From contig NZ_LMNI01000013.1 of assembly GCF_001422925.1 (NCBI RefSeq), positions 216,398-280,397 of the forward strand: a stretch of 64,000 nt of DNA. Reading direction: 5' to 3'. Of this stretch, positions 57,589-64,000 are shown piece by piece; positions within the stretch are counted from its first letter, which is position 1, and each line of letters opens with the position of its first letter. The DNA is from Microbacterium sp. Leaf288 (GTDB lineage Bacteria; Actinomycetota; Actinomycetes; Actinomycetales; Microbacteriaceae). The position numbers and the translations under genes are program-made. The notes under the pieces are model-generated. The model was not told where the DNA came from. It ran no database searches and saw only the letters and a list, made by a program, of their open reading frames with translations.

Positions 57589-57675
57589 TCCCTGCGCCGG
57601 CATGATCCGGATCAGGTTCGACGGTCGAAGCGTGGATCGCTTCCTCTCAGCCCGGCTCACCGGACTCCCGTGGTG
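57589..57675 (-). ncRNA. TPP riboswitch (THI element)
   Basis: Reading the minus strand from about 57675 downward: CACGGGAGTCCGGTGAG, then GGGCTGAGAGGAAGCG, then a variable stem, then GAACCTGATCCGGATCATGC and GCGCAGGGAGG. CTGAGAGG and ACCTGATCCGGATCATGCCGGCG are the universally conserved TPP-binding segments. It ends about 10 nt before the ykoE ATG and the last bases overlap the Shine-Dalgarno site, indicating translational control. Confidence 0.95.
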
Positions 57676-57718
57676 TTGGCGACGAGTATACCGCCGGTTC
57701 AGCAGGTATTTTGGGGGG

Positions 57719-59368
57719 GTGACTTCGGACGACACCCCTGCACCCACGCGTCGCGCGCGACGCGTGCAGACCGGTGCCGTCCCGGTTTCGGGTTCCGAAG
57801 ACGCGCCCGACGGCGGCATCCTCACGATCCAGACGGGTGAGACGGATACTGTCTACCCGCCGTCGACCACCGCTGCGGTGGACGTGACCGCGGCCGCTCC
57901 GACGATCGCCACGGTGCCCGTCGCCGAGGTGCCGTCGGTCGCGACGTGGAACCCCGCGGAGCCCGTCGAGCCGTCCGGCTTCGCGCTCCCGACCGACCTC
58001 GGCACCCCGACCGTCACCGCGGTCACGGGCGGGCACACCGCACTCGCCTGGGTCGACGAGTCCGTCGTCGAGCACGGCGCAGCCCCCGCCGACCTGACCG
58101 CGGCCGCGACCCCGTACGTGGCAGTCGAGGCCGACCTCCTCTCCGATGCCCCGCGCCGCTCCCCGTTCCGCGCCGCCGTCGTGGTGCCCACGCTCGCGAT
58201 CGCGGCGGTCGTCGGCGCCTACGCGGCGACGACCCTGCTGTGGCCGCTGCACGCTGTCGCCCCCACCGTCACCGCGATGGAGGTGCAGCCGATCGCGGCG
58301 CCCGCCGCCGCGCCCGCGTGGCCTGCTCAGGGCAGCGCGGCCGAAGCGGTCGCCGGCGTCCCGGGAACGCTCGCCTCCACGGCCGATCCCGACGCGATCG
58401 CCAGCATCACCAAGATCGTGACCGCGCTGGTCGTGCTCGAGGAGATGCCGCTCGCCGTGGGCGAGCAGGGACCGGAGTACCGCTTCACGTCCGCCGACCG
58501 CTCGCGCTACTGGCAGTACCGCGCCGGCGGCGAGTCGGCGCTCGACGTCCCCGTCGGCGGCTCGCTCACCCAATACCAGATGCTCGAGGGCATGCTCATC
58601 GGCTCGGCGAACAACTACGCGGACCGGCTCGCGCAGGGCATCTGGCCCTCCGACGCCGTCTTCGCGTCCGCCGCCAACGCCTGGCTCACCGCCCACGGCG
58701 TTCCCGGGGTCACCGTCCGCGAACCCACCGGCATGGACTCGCGCAACGCCGCGAGCCCCGAGGCACTCGTGACGCTCGCGCAGAAGGCGCTCGCCAACCC
58801 GGTCATCGCCGAGATCGTCGCGAAGCAGTCCGTCGACCTCCCCGGCGCCGGGCACGTCGAGAACACCAACGGCCTCCTCGCCGATCCGGGCGTCGTCGGC
58901 CTCAAGACCGGCACGTTGGACGCCTGGAACCTGCTCTCGGCGAAAGACGTCACGATCGGCGACAAGACCGTGCGCCTCTATGCGTCGGTGCTGGGTCAGC
59001 CGAACGACGAGGCCCGCCTCGCCGCATCGCGCGCGCTGTATGCGCAGATGGAGGCGGAGCTGCAGCCCAAGCCCTCGGTGACGGCGAGCACCGTCGCCGG
59101 CCAGGTCGAGACGCTGTGGGGCGACAAGGTCGACATCGTCACATCAGGCGACGCTTCGGTGATCCTCTGGAACGGCGGCAACGGCACCGTCGCCACCAGC
59201 TACCACCTCGGTGACAGCCGCGACGCCGGCGATGTCGTCGGCTCGCTCAGCGTGACCGGACCGCTCGACGCCACCACCGTCGATCTGGAGCTCGCGGCCG
59301 AGATCACGGATCCGTCGCCGTGGTGGCGCCTCACGCACCCGCTGGACCTCTTCGGTCTCAACGGCTGA
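57719..59368 (+). CDS. Membrane-anchored serine-type D-alanyl-D-alanine carboxypeptidase (S11-like)
   Basis: A 549-residue penicillin-binding-protein-family enzyme that trims peptidoglycan stem peptides. SxxK is Ser229-Ile-Thr-Lys232, SxN is Ser296-Ala-Asn298 and KTG is Lys396-Thr-Gly. Instead of a cleaved signal it has a long Pro/Thr/Val-rich cytoplasmic N-terminus (1-about 150) and a single transmembrane helix (about 153-177). The C-terminal part (about 440-520) is beta-rich as in PBP5. The GTG at 57719 sits 6 nt after TATTTT; the in-frame ATG at 57602 lies in the riboswitch and is rejected. Divergent to ykoE. Confidence 0.88.
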   Translation: MTSDDTPAPTRRARRVQTGAVPVSGSEDAPDGGILTIQTGETDTVYPPSTTAAVDVTAAAPTIATVPVAEVPSVATWNPAEPVEPSGFALPTDLGTPTVTAVTGGHTALAWVDESVVEHGAAPADLTAAATPYVAVEADLLSDAPRRSPFRAAVVVPTLAIAAVVGAYAATTLLWPLHAVAPTVTAMEVQPIAAPAAAPAWPAQGSAAEAVAGVPGTLASTADPDAIASITKIVTALVVLEEMPLAVGEQGPEYRFTSADRSRYWQYRAGGESALDVPVGGSLTQYQMLEGMLIGSANNYADRLAQGIWPSDAVFASAANAWLTAHGVPGVTVREPTGMDSRNAASPEALVTLAQKALANPVIAEIVAKQSVDLPGAGHVENTNGLLADPGVVGLKTGTLDAWNLLSAKDVTIGDKTVRLYASVLGQPNDEARLAASRALYAQMEAELQPKPSVTASTVAGQVETLWGDKVDIVTSGDASVILWNGGNGTVATSYHLGDSRDAGDVVGSLSVTGPLDATTVDLELAAEITDPSPWWRLTHPLDLFGLNG

Positions 59369-59386
59369 GCCGCCGCAGAGATCCGC

Positions 59387-59800
59387 TCAGGCGGACGGGT
59401 GGCCCACGACGCCCTTGCGCAGCAGCGCGTTGCCGTAGGTGCGCGTCTCGCCGGTGCGCACGATGACGTACGCGGTCTTCGCGAGCACGTAGTACTCGAA
59501 CCGGTCGACGTACCGCGGATCGTCGACGCCCGCTGCGGCGGCGAGCTCGCGCTGCACGTCGAGCACCTCGCCGTCGGCCGATGCCATGAGATCCAGCGCG
59601 GGTGCGTCGTCGAGCGGCACCACGCTGCGCACCGCCGCCAGCACCTCCGGCGTCGTCGTTCCCGGCAGATCGATGACGCGTGCACCGATGGCCCACGCCG
59701 GGAAGTGCGCGTCGGCGATCACGACCGCGTCGGAGTGGCCCATGCGGTCCAGGTGGAGCAGCAGCTCCCCGGTCAGCAGGGGGTTGATGCCCTCGAGCAT
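59387..59800 (-). CDS. fucU: RbsD/FucU family sugar mutarotase (L-fucose mutarotase)
   Basis: A 137-residue mutarotase interconverting alpha and beta anomers of L-fucose. Conserved: PLLTGELLLHLDRMGHSDAVVIADAHFP with the active-site His, VLAAVRSVVPLD, and the C-terminal YVIVRTGETRTYGNALLRKGVV whose Tyr/Asn bind the sugar. The ATG at 59800 is 13 nt after the fucose dehydrogenase stop. Last gene of the minus-strand fucose operon. FucU rather than RbsD is inferred from its neighbours. Confidence 0.9.
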   Translation of the reverse strand: MLEGINPLLTGELLLHLDRMGHSDAVVIADAHFPAWAIGARVIDLPGTTTPEVLAAVRSVVPLDDAPALDLMASADGEVLDVQRELAAAAGVDDPRYVDRFEYYVLAKTAYVIVRTGETRTYGNALLRKGVVGHPSA

Positions 59801-59813
59801 GAGGATCCCTTCG

Positions 59814-60776
59814 TCAGCGGATGAGGCCGTCGGCGGCCAGATCGTCCCACAGCGCGGCGGGGATGTCGATCGCCATGAGCTCGGCGCTCCGGCGCACGTG
59901 CTCGGGCCTGCTCCCGCCCACGACGACCGAGCGCACCGCGGTGTCTCGCAGCGCGAACTGCACCGCCGCGGCGGGCAGCGGCACGTCGTGCGCGCGGCAT
60001 ATGGCGAGGATCGCCTGCAGATGCTCCCACAGCGGTTCCGGCATCCGTCCGTACTCGTAGCGGTCGGATCTCTCCGGCTCGTCCTTGGCGAGCAGGCCGG
60101 AGTTGAAGACGGATGCTGCGACCACCCCGGTTCCGCGCGCATGACAGGCGGGCAGCACGGCGTCGGCGGCCGGCTGCTCGAGCAGCGTGTAGCGGCCCGC
60201 GATCATGACGAGGTCGAGATCGGCGCTCTCGACGGCCGCGGCGAGCGCCTCGCTCACCATGGAGCCGATGCCGATCGCGCGGGCCGCGCCTTCGGCGCGC
60301 AGCTGCTCGAGCGCGGGGAACGCCTCGCGGAGCGCGAGGTCGAGGTCGTGGCGCTCGGGATCGTGCAGGTAGAGCACGTCGACGCGATCGAGGCCGAGGC
60401 GCTCGAGGGACTCCTCGAGGCTCGCCCTGATGCCCGCCTCAGAGAAGTCCCACTCGCGCCGCAGCGTCGTCGGCACGTGGAAGTCGGCGGCGAGATCGAG
60501 GCCGCCGTCGTGATCGGGGTTGGGGCGGAGCAGACGCCCGGCCTTCGTCGAGATCACGAACTCGTCGCGTGGCTTGGTCCGCAGGAACGCGCCCAGGCGC
60601 CGCTCCGACAGCCCCAGGCCGTAGTGGGGAGCGGTGTCGTAGTAGCGGATGCCGCTCTCCCACGCCGCGTCGAGGATGGCCCAGGCCTGGTCGTCGCTGA
60701 GTTCACGGAAGAGGTTGCCGACGTTCGCTGCGCCGTACCCGAGCCGCGTCAGCGCGGGGAGTTCAGGCCGCGGCAT
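59814..60776 (-). CDS. Aldo/keto reductase, L-fucose (D-threo-aldose) 1-dehydrogenase
   Basis: A 320-residue NAD(P)-dependent sugar dehydrogenase, oxidising L-fucose to L-fuconolactone. N-terminal LGYGAANVGNLFRELSD, catalytic YYDTAPHYGLGLSERRLG (Asp, Tyr), Lys in ISTKAGRLL and His in YLHDPERHD. The insert AADFHVPTTLRREWDFS is typical of the aldose 1-dehydrogenase branch. The ATG lies 14 nt inside the fuconate dehydratase gene. Sits between mutarotase and dehydratase, which supports the assignment. Confidence 0.88.
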   Translation of the reverse strand: MPRPELPALTRLGYGAANVGNLFRELSDDQAWAILDAAWESGIRYYDTAPHYGLGLSERRLGAFLRTKPRDEFVISTKAGRLLRPNPDHDGGLDLAADFHVPTTLRREWDFSEAGIRASLEESLERLGLDRVDVLYLHDPERHDLDLALREAFPALEQLRAEGAARAIGIGSMVSEALAAAVESADLDLVMIAGRYTLLEQPAADAVLPACHARGTGVVAASVFNSGLLAKDEPERSDRYEYGRMPEPLWEHLQAILAICRAHDVPLPAAAVQFALRDTAVRSVVVGGSRPEHVRRSAELMAIDIPAALWDDLAADGLIR

Positions 60777-62058
60777 CCGTGGTCCCGAACTCGTACTCGG
60801 CGCGGCTGGCCGCCTTCATCTCCATGCCGGTGCCGGGCGCCGTCGGTGCCACGTACACGCCTCCGCGGACATCGGTCGGCACGACGAAGTGCTCGTGCAG
60901 GTGGTCGACGTACTCGATCATGCGGCCTTCGCGGGTGCCGGTGACGGCCACGAAGTCGAACATCGAGAGGTGCTGCACGGCCTCGCAGAGACCGACACCG
61001 CCCGCGTGCGGGCACACCGGAATGCCGAACTTGGCCGCCAGCAGCAGGTTCGCGATGTTCTCGTTGACGCCGCCGACGCGCGCCGCGTCGATCTGCATGA
61101 CCGAGATCGCCCCCGCCTGCAGCAGCTGCTTGAAGATCACGCGGTTCTGCGCGTGCTCCCCCGTCGCGACCCGCACCGGCGCGATGCCGCGCGCGATCTC
61201 GGCGTGACCGAGCACGTCGTCGGGGCTCGTGGGCTCTTCGATCCACGCGGGGTCGAACTCGGCGAGCGCGTTCACCCACGCGATCGCCTCGGACACTTCC
61301 CAGCGCTGGTTGGCGTCGATCGCGATCGGGAAGCCTTCGCCGCAGACCTCGCGCGCGACGCGGAGGCGACGGATGTCGTCATCGAGGTCGGCGCCGACCT
61401 TCAGCTTGATCTGGCCGAAGCCGTCGGCGATCGCCTCCCGGCACAGGCGCGCGAGCTTCTCGTCGGAGTAGCCCAGCCAGCCGGGGCTCGTCGTGTACGC
61501 AGGGTAGCCGGTGGCGAGGAGCTCCTGCTCGCGCTCGGCCCGACCGGGCTCGGCGTCGCGGAGGATCTGCAGCGCGTCCTCGGGGGTGAGGGCGTTCGTG
61601 AGGTAGCGGAAGTCGACGAGCGCGACGAGCTCCTCGGGGCTCATGCGCGACAGCAGCTGCCACAGCGGGAGTCCGGCGCGCTTGGCCTTGATGTCCCACA
61701 GCGCATTGACGACGGCGCCGATCGCCATGTGCATGACGCCCTTCTCGGGGCCGAGCCAGCGCAGCTGCGAGTCGCCGATGAGCTCGCGGTTGGTCGCGCC
61801 CATGTCGTCGAGGAGCGGCTCGAGCTCGCGACCCACGAGGTGCGCGGCGAGCGCGTCGAGGGCGGCGACCTGCACATCGTTTCCGCGCCCGATCGTGAAC
61901 ACGAAGGCGTGTCCCGAGACTCGGTCCGAGGCATCCGTCACGATACGGAGATAGGCGGCGGAGTAGTCGGGGTCGGGGTTCATCGCGTCGGAGCCGTCGA
62001 GGCTCAGCGACGTGGGGAATCGGATGTCTGTCGTCTCGAAGGCGACGATGCGGCTCAC
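60763..62058 (-). CDS. L-fuconate dehydratase (enolase superfamily)
   Basis: Converts L-fuconate to 2-keto-3-deoxy-L-fuconate. 431 residues, matching FucD. Enolase-superfamily ligands: KLKVG (KxK) for proton abstraction, Asp in IAIDANQRW, Glu in AWIEEPTSPDD and Glu in TGEHAQNR, and the catalytic His in PHAGGVGLCE. FucD-specific parts include SDAMNPDPDYSAAY near the N-terminus and ISVMQIDAARVGGVNENIAN. The GTG at 62058 follows GGAGAA; in-frame extension to 62115 covers the promoter. First gene of the minus-strand fucose operon. Confidence 0.93.
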   Translation of the reverse strand: MSRIVAFETTDIRFPTSLSLDGSDAMNPDPDYSAAYLRIVTDASDRVSGHAFVFTIGRGNDVQVAALDALAAHLVGRELEPLLDDMGATNRELIGDSQLRWLGPEKGVMHMAIGAVVNALWDIKAKRAGLPLWQLLSRMSPEELVALVDFRYLTNALTPEDALQILRDAEPGRAEREQELLATGYPAYTTSPGWLGYSDEKLARLCREAIADGFGQIKLKVGADLDDDIRRLRVAREVCGEGFPIAIDANQRWEVSEAIAWVNALAEFDPAWIEEPTSPDDVLGHAEIARGIAPVRVATGEHAQNRVIFKQLLQAGAISVMQIDAARVGGVNENIANLLLAAKFGIPVCPHAGGVGLCEAVQHLSMFDFVAVTGTREGRMIEYVDHLHEHFVVPTDVRGGVYVAPTAPGTGMEMKAASRAEYEFGTTDAAA

Positions 62059-62105
62059 GGGGCGTTCTCCAGCGGTCTGCGGTTCGGGGAGTCGAACCGC
62101 TCGAA

Positions 62106-62134
62106 GTGTAAACATCCGATGTCTATACTGTCAA
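62106..62134. promoter_or_regulatory. Divergent fucose promoters with an operator inside the spacer
   Basis: Minus strand: TTGACA (62134-62129), 17-nt spacer, TTACAC (62111-62106). Plus strand: TATACT (62124-62129) as a -10. The palindrome ACATCCGATGT (62112-62122), with extended symmetry TAAACATCCGATGTCTA, lies in the minus-strand spacer and next to the plus -10, so one repressor could shut both operons. The ACATCNGATGT pattern is typical of GntR-type sugar-acid regulators. The regulator gene is not in the window. Confidence 0.7.
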
Positions 62135-62194
62135 TCACGCCCGCGGGCCGCGACGGCACCGACGCCGCCCCGCATCGAGAAATCCAGGAGAACC

Positions 62195-63055
62195 ATGAAG
62201 TTCGCGCGTCTCGGCGAGTTCGGCAGCGAGATCCCCGTCGTCATCGACGGCGACCGACACCTCGATCTGCGTCCGCTCACATCCGATGTCGACGGTCGAT
62301 TCCTCGCCGATGACCCGACCGGCCGCACCTCCGCCGCGATCGCCGAGGGACTCCTCCCGGAGCTCGAGGGAGCCGCCGACCTGCGCATCGGCGCCCCGAT
62401 CGCGCGTCCAAGCGCGGTCATCTGCATCGGCCAGAACTACGCCGCGCACGCGCGCGAATCCGGTGCGGAGCCGCCGACCGTGCCGATCATCTTCCTCAAG
62501 ACGCCGAACACAGTCGTCGGACCGAATGACGCGGTGACGATGCCCCGGGGCAGTGAGAAGACCGACTGGGAGGTCGAGCTCGGCGTCGTGATCGGCCGTC
62601 GCACTGCCTACCTCGACAGCCCCGAGGAGGCCGGCGCGCACATCGCCGGCTACGTCGTCGCCAACGACGTCTCGGAGCGCACCTTCCAGATGGAGATCTC
62701 GGGCGGGCAGTGGTCCAAGGGCAAGATCGCCCACGGCTTCAACCCGACGGGCCCGTGGCTGGTCACGGCCGACGAGGTCGACGCCCAGAACCTCGGCCTG
62801 AGGAGCTTCGTCAACGGCGAACCCCGCCAGGACTCGAACACCAGCGACATGATCTTCGACGTGCGCGCCATCGTGCACCACCTCTCGCAGTTCGTCACCC
62901 TCGAGCCCGGCGACCTGATCCTCACCGGCACACCGCAGGGCGTGGCGTTCGGCGGCAGGTTCCCGTACCTGAAGGCCGGCGACGTCGTCGACATCGAGAT
63001 CGACGGTCTCGGTGCGCAGCGCCAGGAGTTCGTGGCGTGGGAGGCCTCGCGATGA
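62195..63055 (+). CDS. FAH-family 2,4-diketo-3-deoxy-L-fuconate hydrolase
   Basis: A 286-residue fumarylacetoacetase-fold enzyme that splits 2,4-diketo-3-deoxy-L-fuconate into pyruvate and L-lactate. Metal-binding Glu in TDWEVELGVVIGRR (two Glu) and Asp in VVANDVSERTFQ, SKGKIAHGFNPTGPW, and the end motif LTGTPQGVAFG. The ATG at 62195 has CCAGGAG. It overlaps the next SDR by ATGA. Lies opposite to the dehydratase operon and completes the last step of the fucose route. Confidence 0.9.
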   Translation: MKFARLGEFGSEIPVVIDGDRHLDLRPLTSDVDGRFLADDPTGRTSAAIAEGLLPELEGAADLRIGAPIARPSAVICIGQNYAAHARESGAEPPTVPIIFLKTPNTVVGPNDAVTMPRGSEKTDWEVELGVVIGRRTAYLDSPEEAGAHIAGYVVANDVSERTFQMEISGGQWSKGKIAHGFNPTGPWLVTADEVDAQNLGLRSFVNGEPRQDSNTSDMIFDVRAIVHHLSQFVTLEPGDLILTGTPQGVAFGGRFPYLKAGDVVDIEIDGLGAQRQEFVAWEASR

Positions 63056-63813
63056 GCGGCCGGCAGCTGGACGGCCTCGTCGCCGTCGTCACCGGCGGCG
63101 CGTCGGGCATCGGCGCCGCGATCGCGACCGCACTCGCGGACGAGGGCGCCGAGGTCGCGGTGCTCGACCTCGATCCGTCCGGCGCCGACCCGCGGTTCGC
63201 CGCGTTCGCCGTGGACGTGTCGGACCGCGCCGCGGTCGACCGGGCGATCGCCGCGGTCGGCGAGCGGTTCGGGCGCATCGACATCCTCGTCAACAACGCG
63301 GGCATCGGCGCGCAGGGCGACATCGCGGCGAACGACGACGCCGAGTGGGCGCGCGTGTTCTCCATCAACGTCACCGGCATCGCCCGCGTCACCGCGGCGG
63401 CGCTGCCGTGGCTGCGGAACTCGCCGTCCGCCGCGATCTGCAACACGTCGTCGATCGCAGCGACCGCGGGCCTGCCGCAGCGCGCGCTGTACAGCGCGTC
63501 GAAGGGCGCCGTGCTCTCGCTCACCCGCGCGATGGCCGCCGACCACCTGCGCGAGGGCATCCGCGTGAACGCGGTGAACCCGGGCACCGCCGACACCCCG
63601 TGGATCGGCCGCCTGCTCGCAAGTGCCCCCGACCCCGTCGCCGAGCGCGCCGCACTGGAGGCGCGCCAGCCCCACGGCCGCCTGGTGTCGGCCGCCGAGG
63701 TCGCCGGCGCGGTGCTGTATCTGGTGAGCCCGTCGTCGGGCTCGACGACCGGCACCTACATCGAGGTGGACGGCGGCATGTCGCCGCTCCGCCTCCGCCC
63801 GGCCGGCTCCTGA
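63052..63813 (+). CDS. SDR, 2-keto-3-deoxy-L-fuconate dehydrogenase
   Basis: A 253-residue SDR: TGGASGIGAAIATAL, NNAGIGAQGDI, NTSSIAATAGLPQRALYSASKG with Ser, Tyr and Lys, and the C-terminal YIEVDGGMSPLRL. Oxidises the 4-hydroxyl of 2-keto-3-deoxy-L-fuconate to the diketo acid hydrolysed by the FAH enzyme encoded just before. The specific substrate rests on gene context. Overlaps the hydrolase stop by ATGA. The sugar lactonase and transporter of this pathway are not seen in the window. Confidence 0.88.
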   Translation: MSGRQLDGLVAVVTGGASGIGAAIATALADEGAEVAVLDLDPSGADPRFAAFAVDVSDRAAVDRAIAAVGERFGRIDILVNNAGIGAQGDIAANDDAEWARVFSINVTGIARVTAAALPWLRNSPSAAICNTSSIAATAGLPQRALYSASKGAVLSLTRAMAADHLREGIRVNAVNPGTADTPWIGRLLASAPDPVAERAALEARQPHGRLVSAAEVAGAVLYLVSPSSGSTTGTYIEVDGGMSPLRLRPAGS

Positions 63814-63883
63814 CGCGGTCCCGCTCCGGGGCGTCGGGGCGTCTCCCCCACCCCGGCAGCCGTCCAACAGGTCAACCGGGCTT

Positions 63884-63939
63884 CCACAGGACCGATTCCA
63901 GGTGGGGTGCCCCAGTTGTGGTGGAGTCTGGTCCTGTGG
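63884..63939. repeat. Imperfect inverted repeat at the right edge
   Basis: CCACAGGACCGATTCCA (63884-63900) and TGGAGTCTGGTCCTGTGG (63922-63939) are inverted copies with the first 10 bp perfect. They surround GGTGGGGTGCCCCAGTTGTGG. Could be a terminator of the fucose operon or the left end of an insertion sequence. Confidence 0.5.
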
Positions 63940-64000
63940 TGGAGATGAATGCTGGGAGTAGGGATCCCCGGGCTGGTGGGCGCCATCAGTACACGCCGGC
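63936..64000 (+). CDS. Start of a truncated ORF of uncertain nature (possible mobile-element gene)
   Basis: Translation from GTG 63936 (or ATG 63945) gives VVEMNAGSRDPRAGGRHQYT and runs off the window. Codons such as AAT, GCT, AGT, AGG and GGT are rare in the neighbouring genes, so the sequence looks foreign. It follows directly after the inverted repeat. The short Arg/Gly-rich start could belong to a transposase, but nothing diagnostic is visible. Confidence 0.3.
   Translation, partial: MVEMNAGSRDPRAGGRHQYTP

Overview
The window is about 70% GC and densely coded, with GTG starts, ATGA/GTGA overlaps and several apparently leaderless genes. Together with the gene families and short palindromic intergenic repeats this suggests an actinobacterium of the Microbacteriaceae (Microbacterium-like). 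That placement is inference from style; no rRNA or other marker is present. I see no tRNA, rRNA, CRISPR array or prophage.

Layout. 1-3.2 kb: 5' part of a secreted amylopullulanase gene (minus strand), cut by the left edge, with LacI-type operators upstream. 3.4-3.6 kb: a small YkvA/DUF1232 membrane protein. 3.7-21.4 kb: a large acyl-CoA catabolic region, built as two divergent operons (SDR, acyl-CoA dehydrogenase, APH-like kinase, thiolase on minus; acyl-CoA dehydrogenase, thiolase, FadB-like fusion, nitronate monooxygenase-like on plus), then a TetR/aldehyde dehydrogenase pair, a double-TetR regulator, an acyl-CoA ligase and a Zn-alcohol dehydrogenase fused to a GXWXG/DUF4334 module. 21.4-25.9 kb: methylcitrate-cycle operon gntR-prpD-prpB-prpC plus a thioesterase. 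An alcohol-to-aldehyde-to-acid-to-acyl-CoA route ending in propionyl-CoA and then pyruvate could be encoded side by side here, though the substrate is unknown.

26-42 kb: a secreted hypothetical protein, an ABC-2 exporter with its MarR/GbsR-like regulator, RNase HI, a tandem-repeat array, a VOC protein, a Nudix hydrolase, an aldo/keto reductase, a heterodimeric ABC exporter, a DUF4407 membrane protein, a second repeat array, rlmN, a LysE exporter and a HAD phosphatase. 41.6-49 kb: a beta-galactoside-type utilisation operon (binding protein, two permeases, GH2 beta-galactosidase, LacI regulator) with a candidate LacI operator ahead of it. 49.2-54.6 kb: a VOC protein, a three-gene beta-oxidation-like operon (3-hydroxyacyl-CoA dehydrogenase-type SDR, enoyl-CoA hydratase, HSDL2-like SDR), small conserved proteins, an APH(3')-like kinase and an SRPBCC protein. 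54.7-57.7 kb: the thiamine/HMP transporter ykoE-ykoD-ykoC under a TPP riboswitch. 57.7-59.4 kb: a membrane-anchored D,D-carboxypeptidase. 59.4-63.8 kb: a divergent L-fucose oxidative pathway (mutarotase, fucose dehydrogenase, fuconate dehydratase; diketo-acid hydrolase and 2-keto-3-deoxy-fuconate dehydrogenase). The right edge may enter a mobile element.

The most unusual material is (a) the dehydrogenase-DUF4334 fusion, (b) four separate families of short palindromic intergenic repeats, some of which supply the last codons and stop codons of neighbouring genes, and (c) strong enrichment of the hexamer GGATGC/GCATCC. No clearly new multi-gene system stands out; these three are the best leads. 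All domain calls were made by eye from translated sequence.
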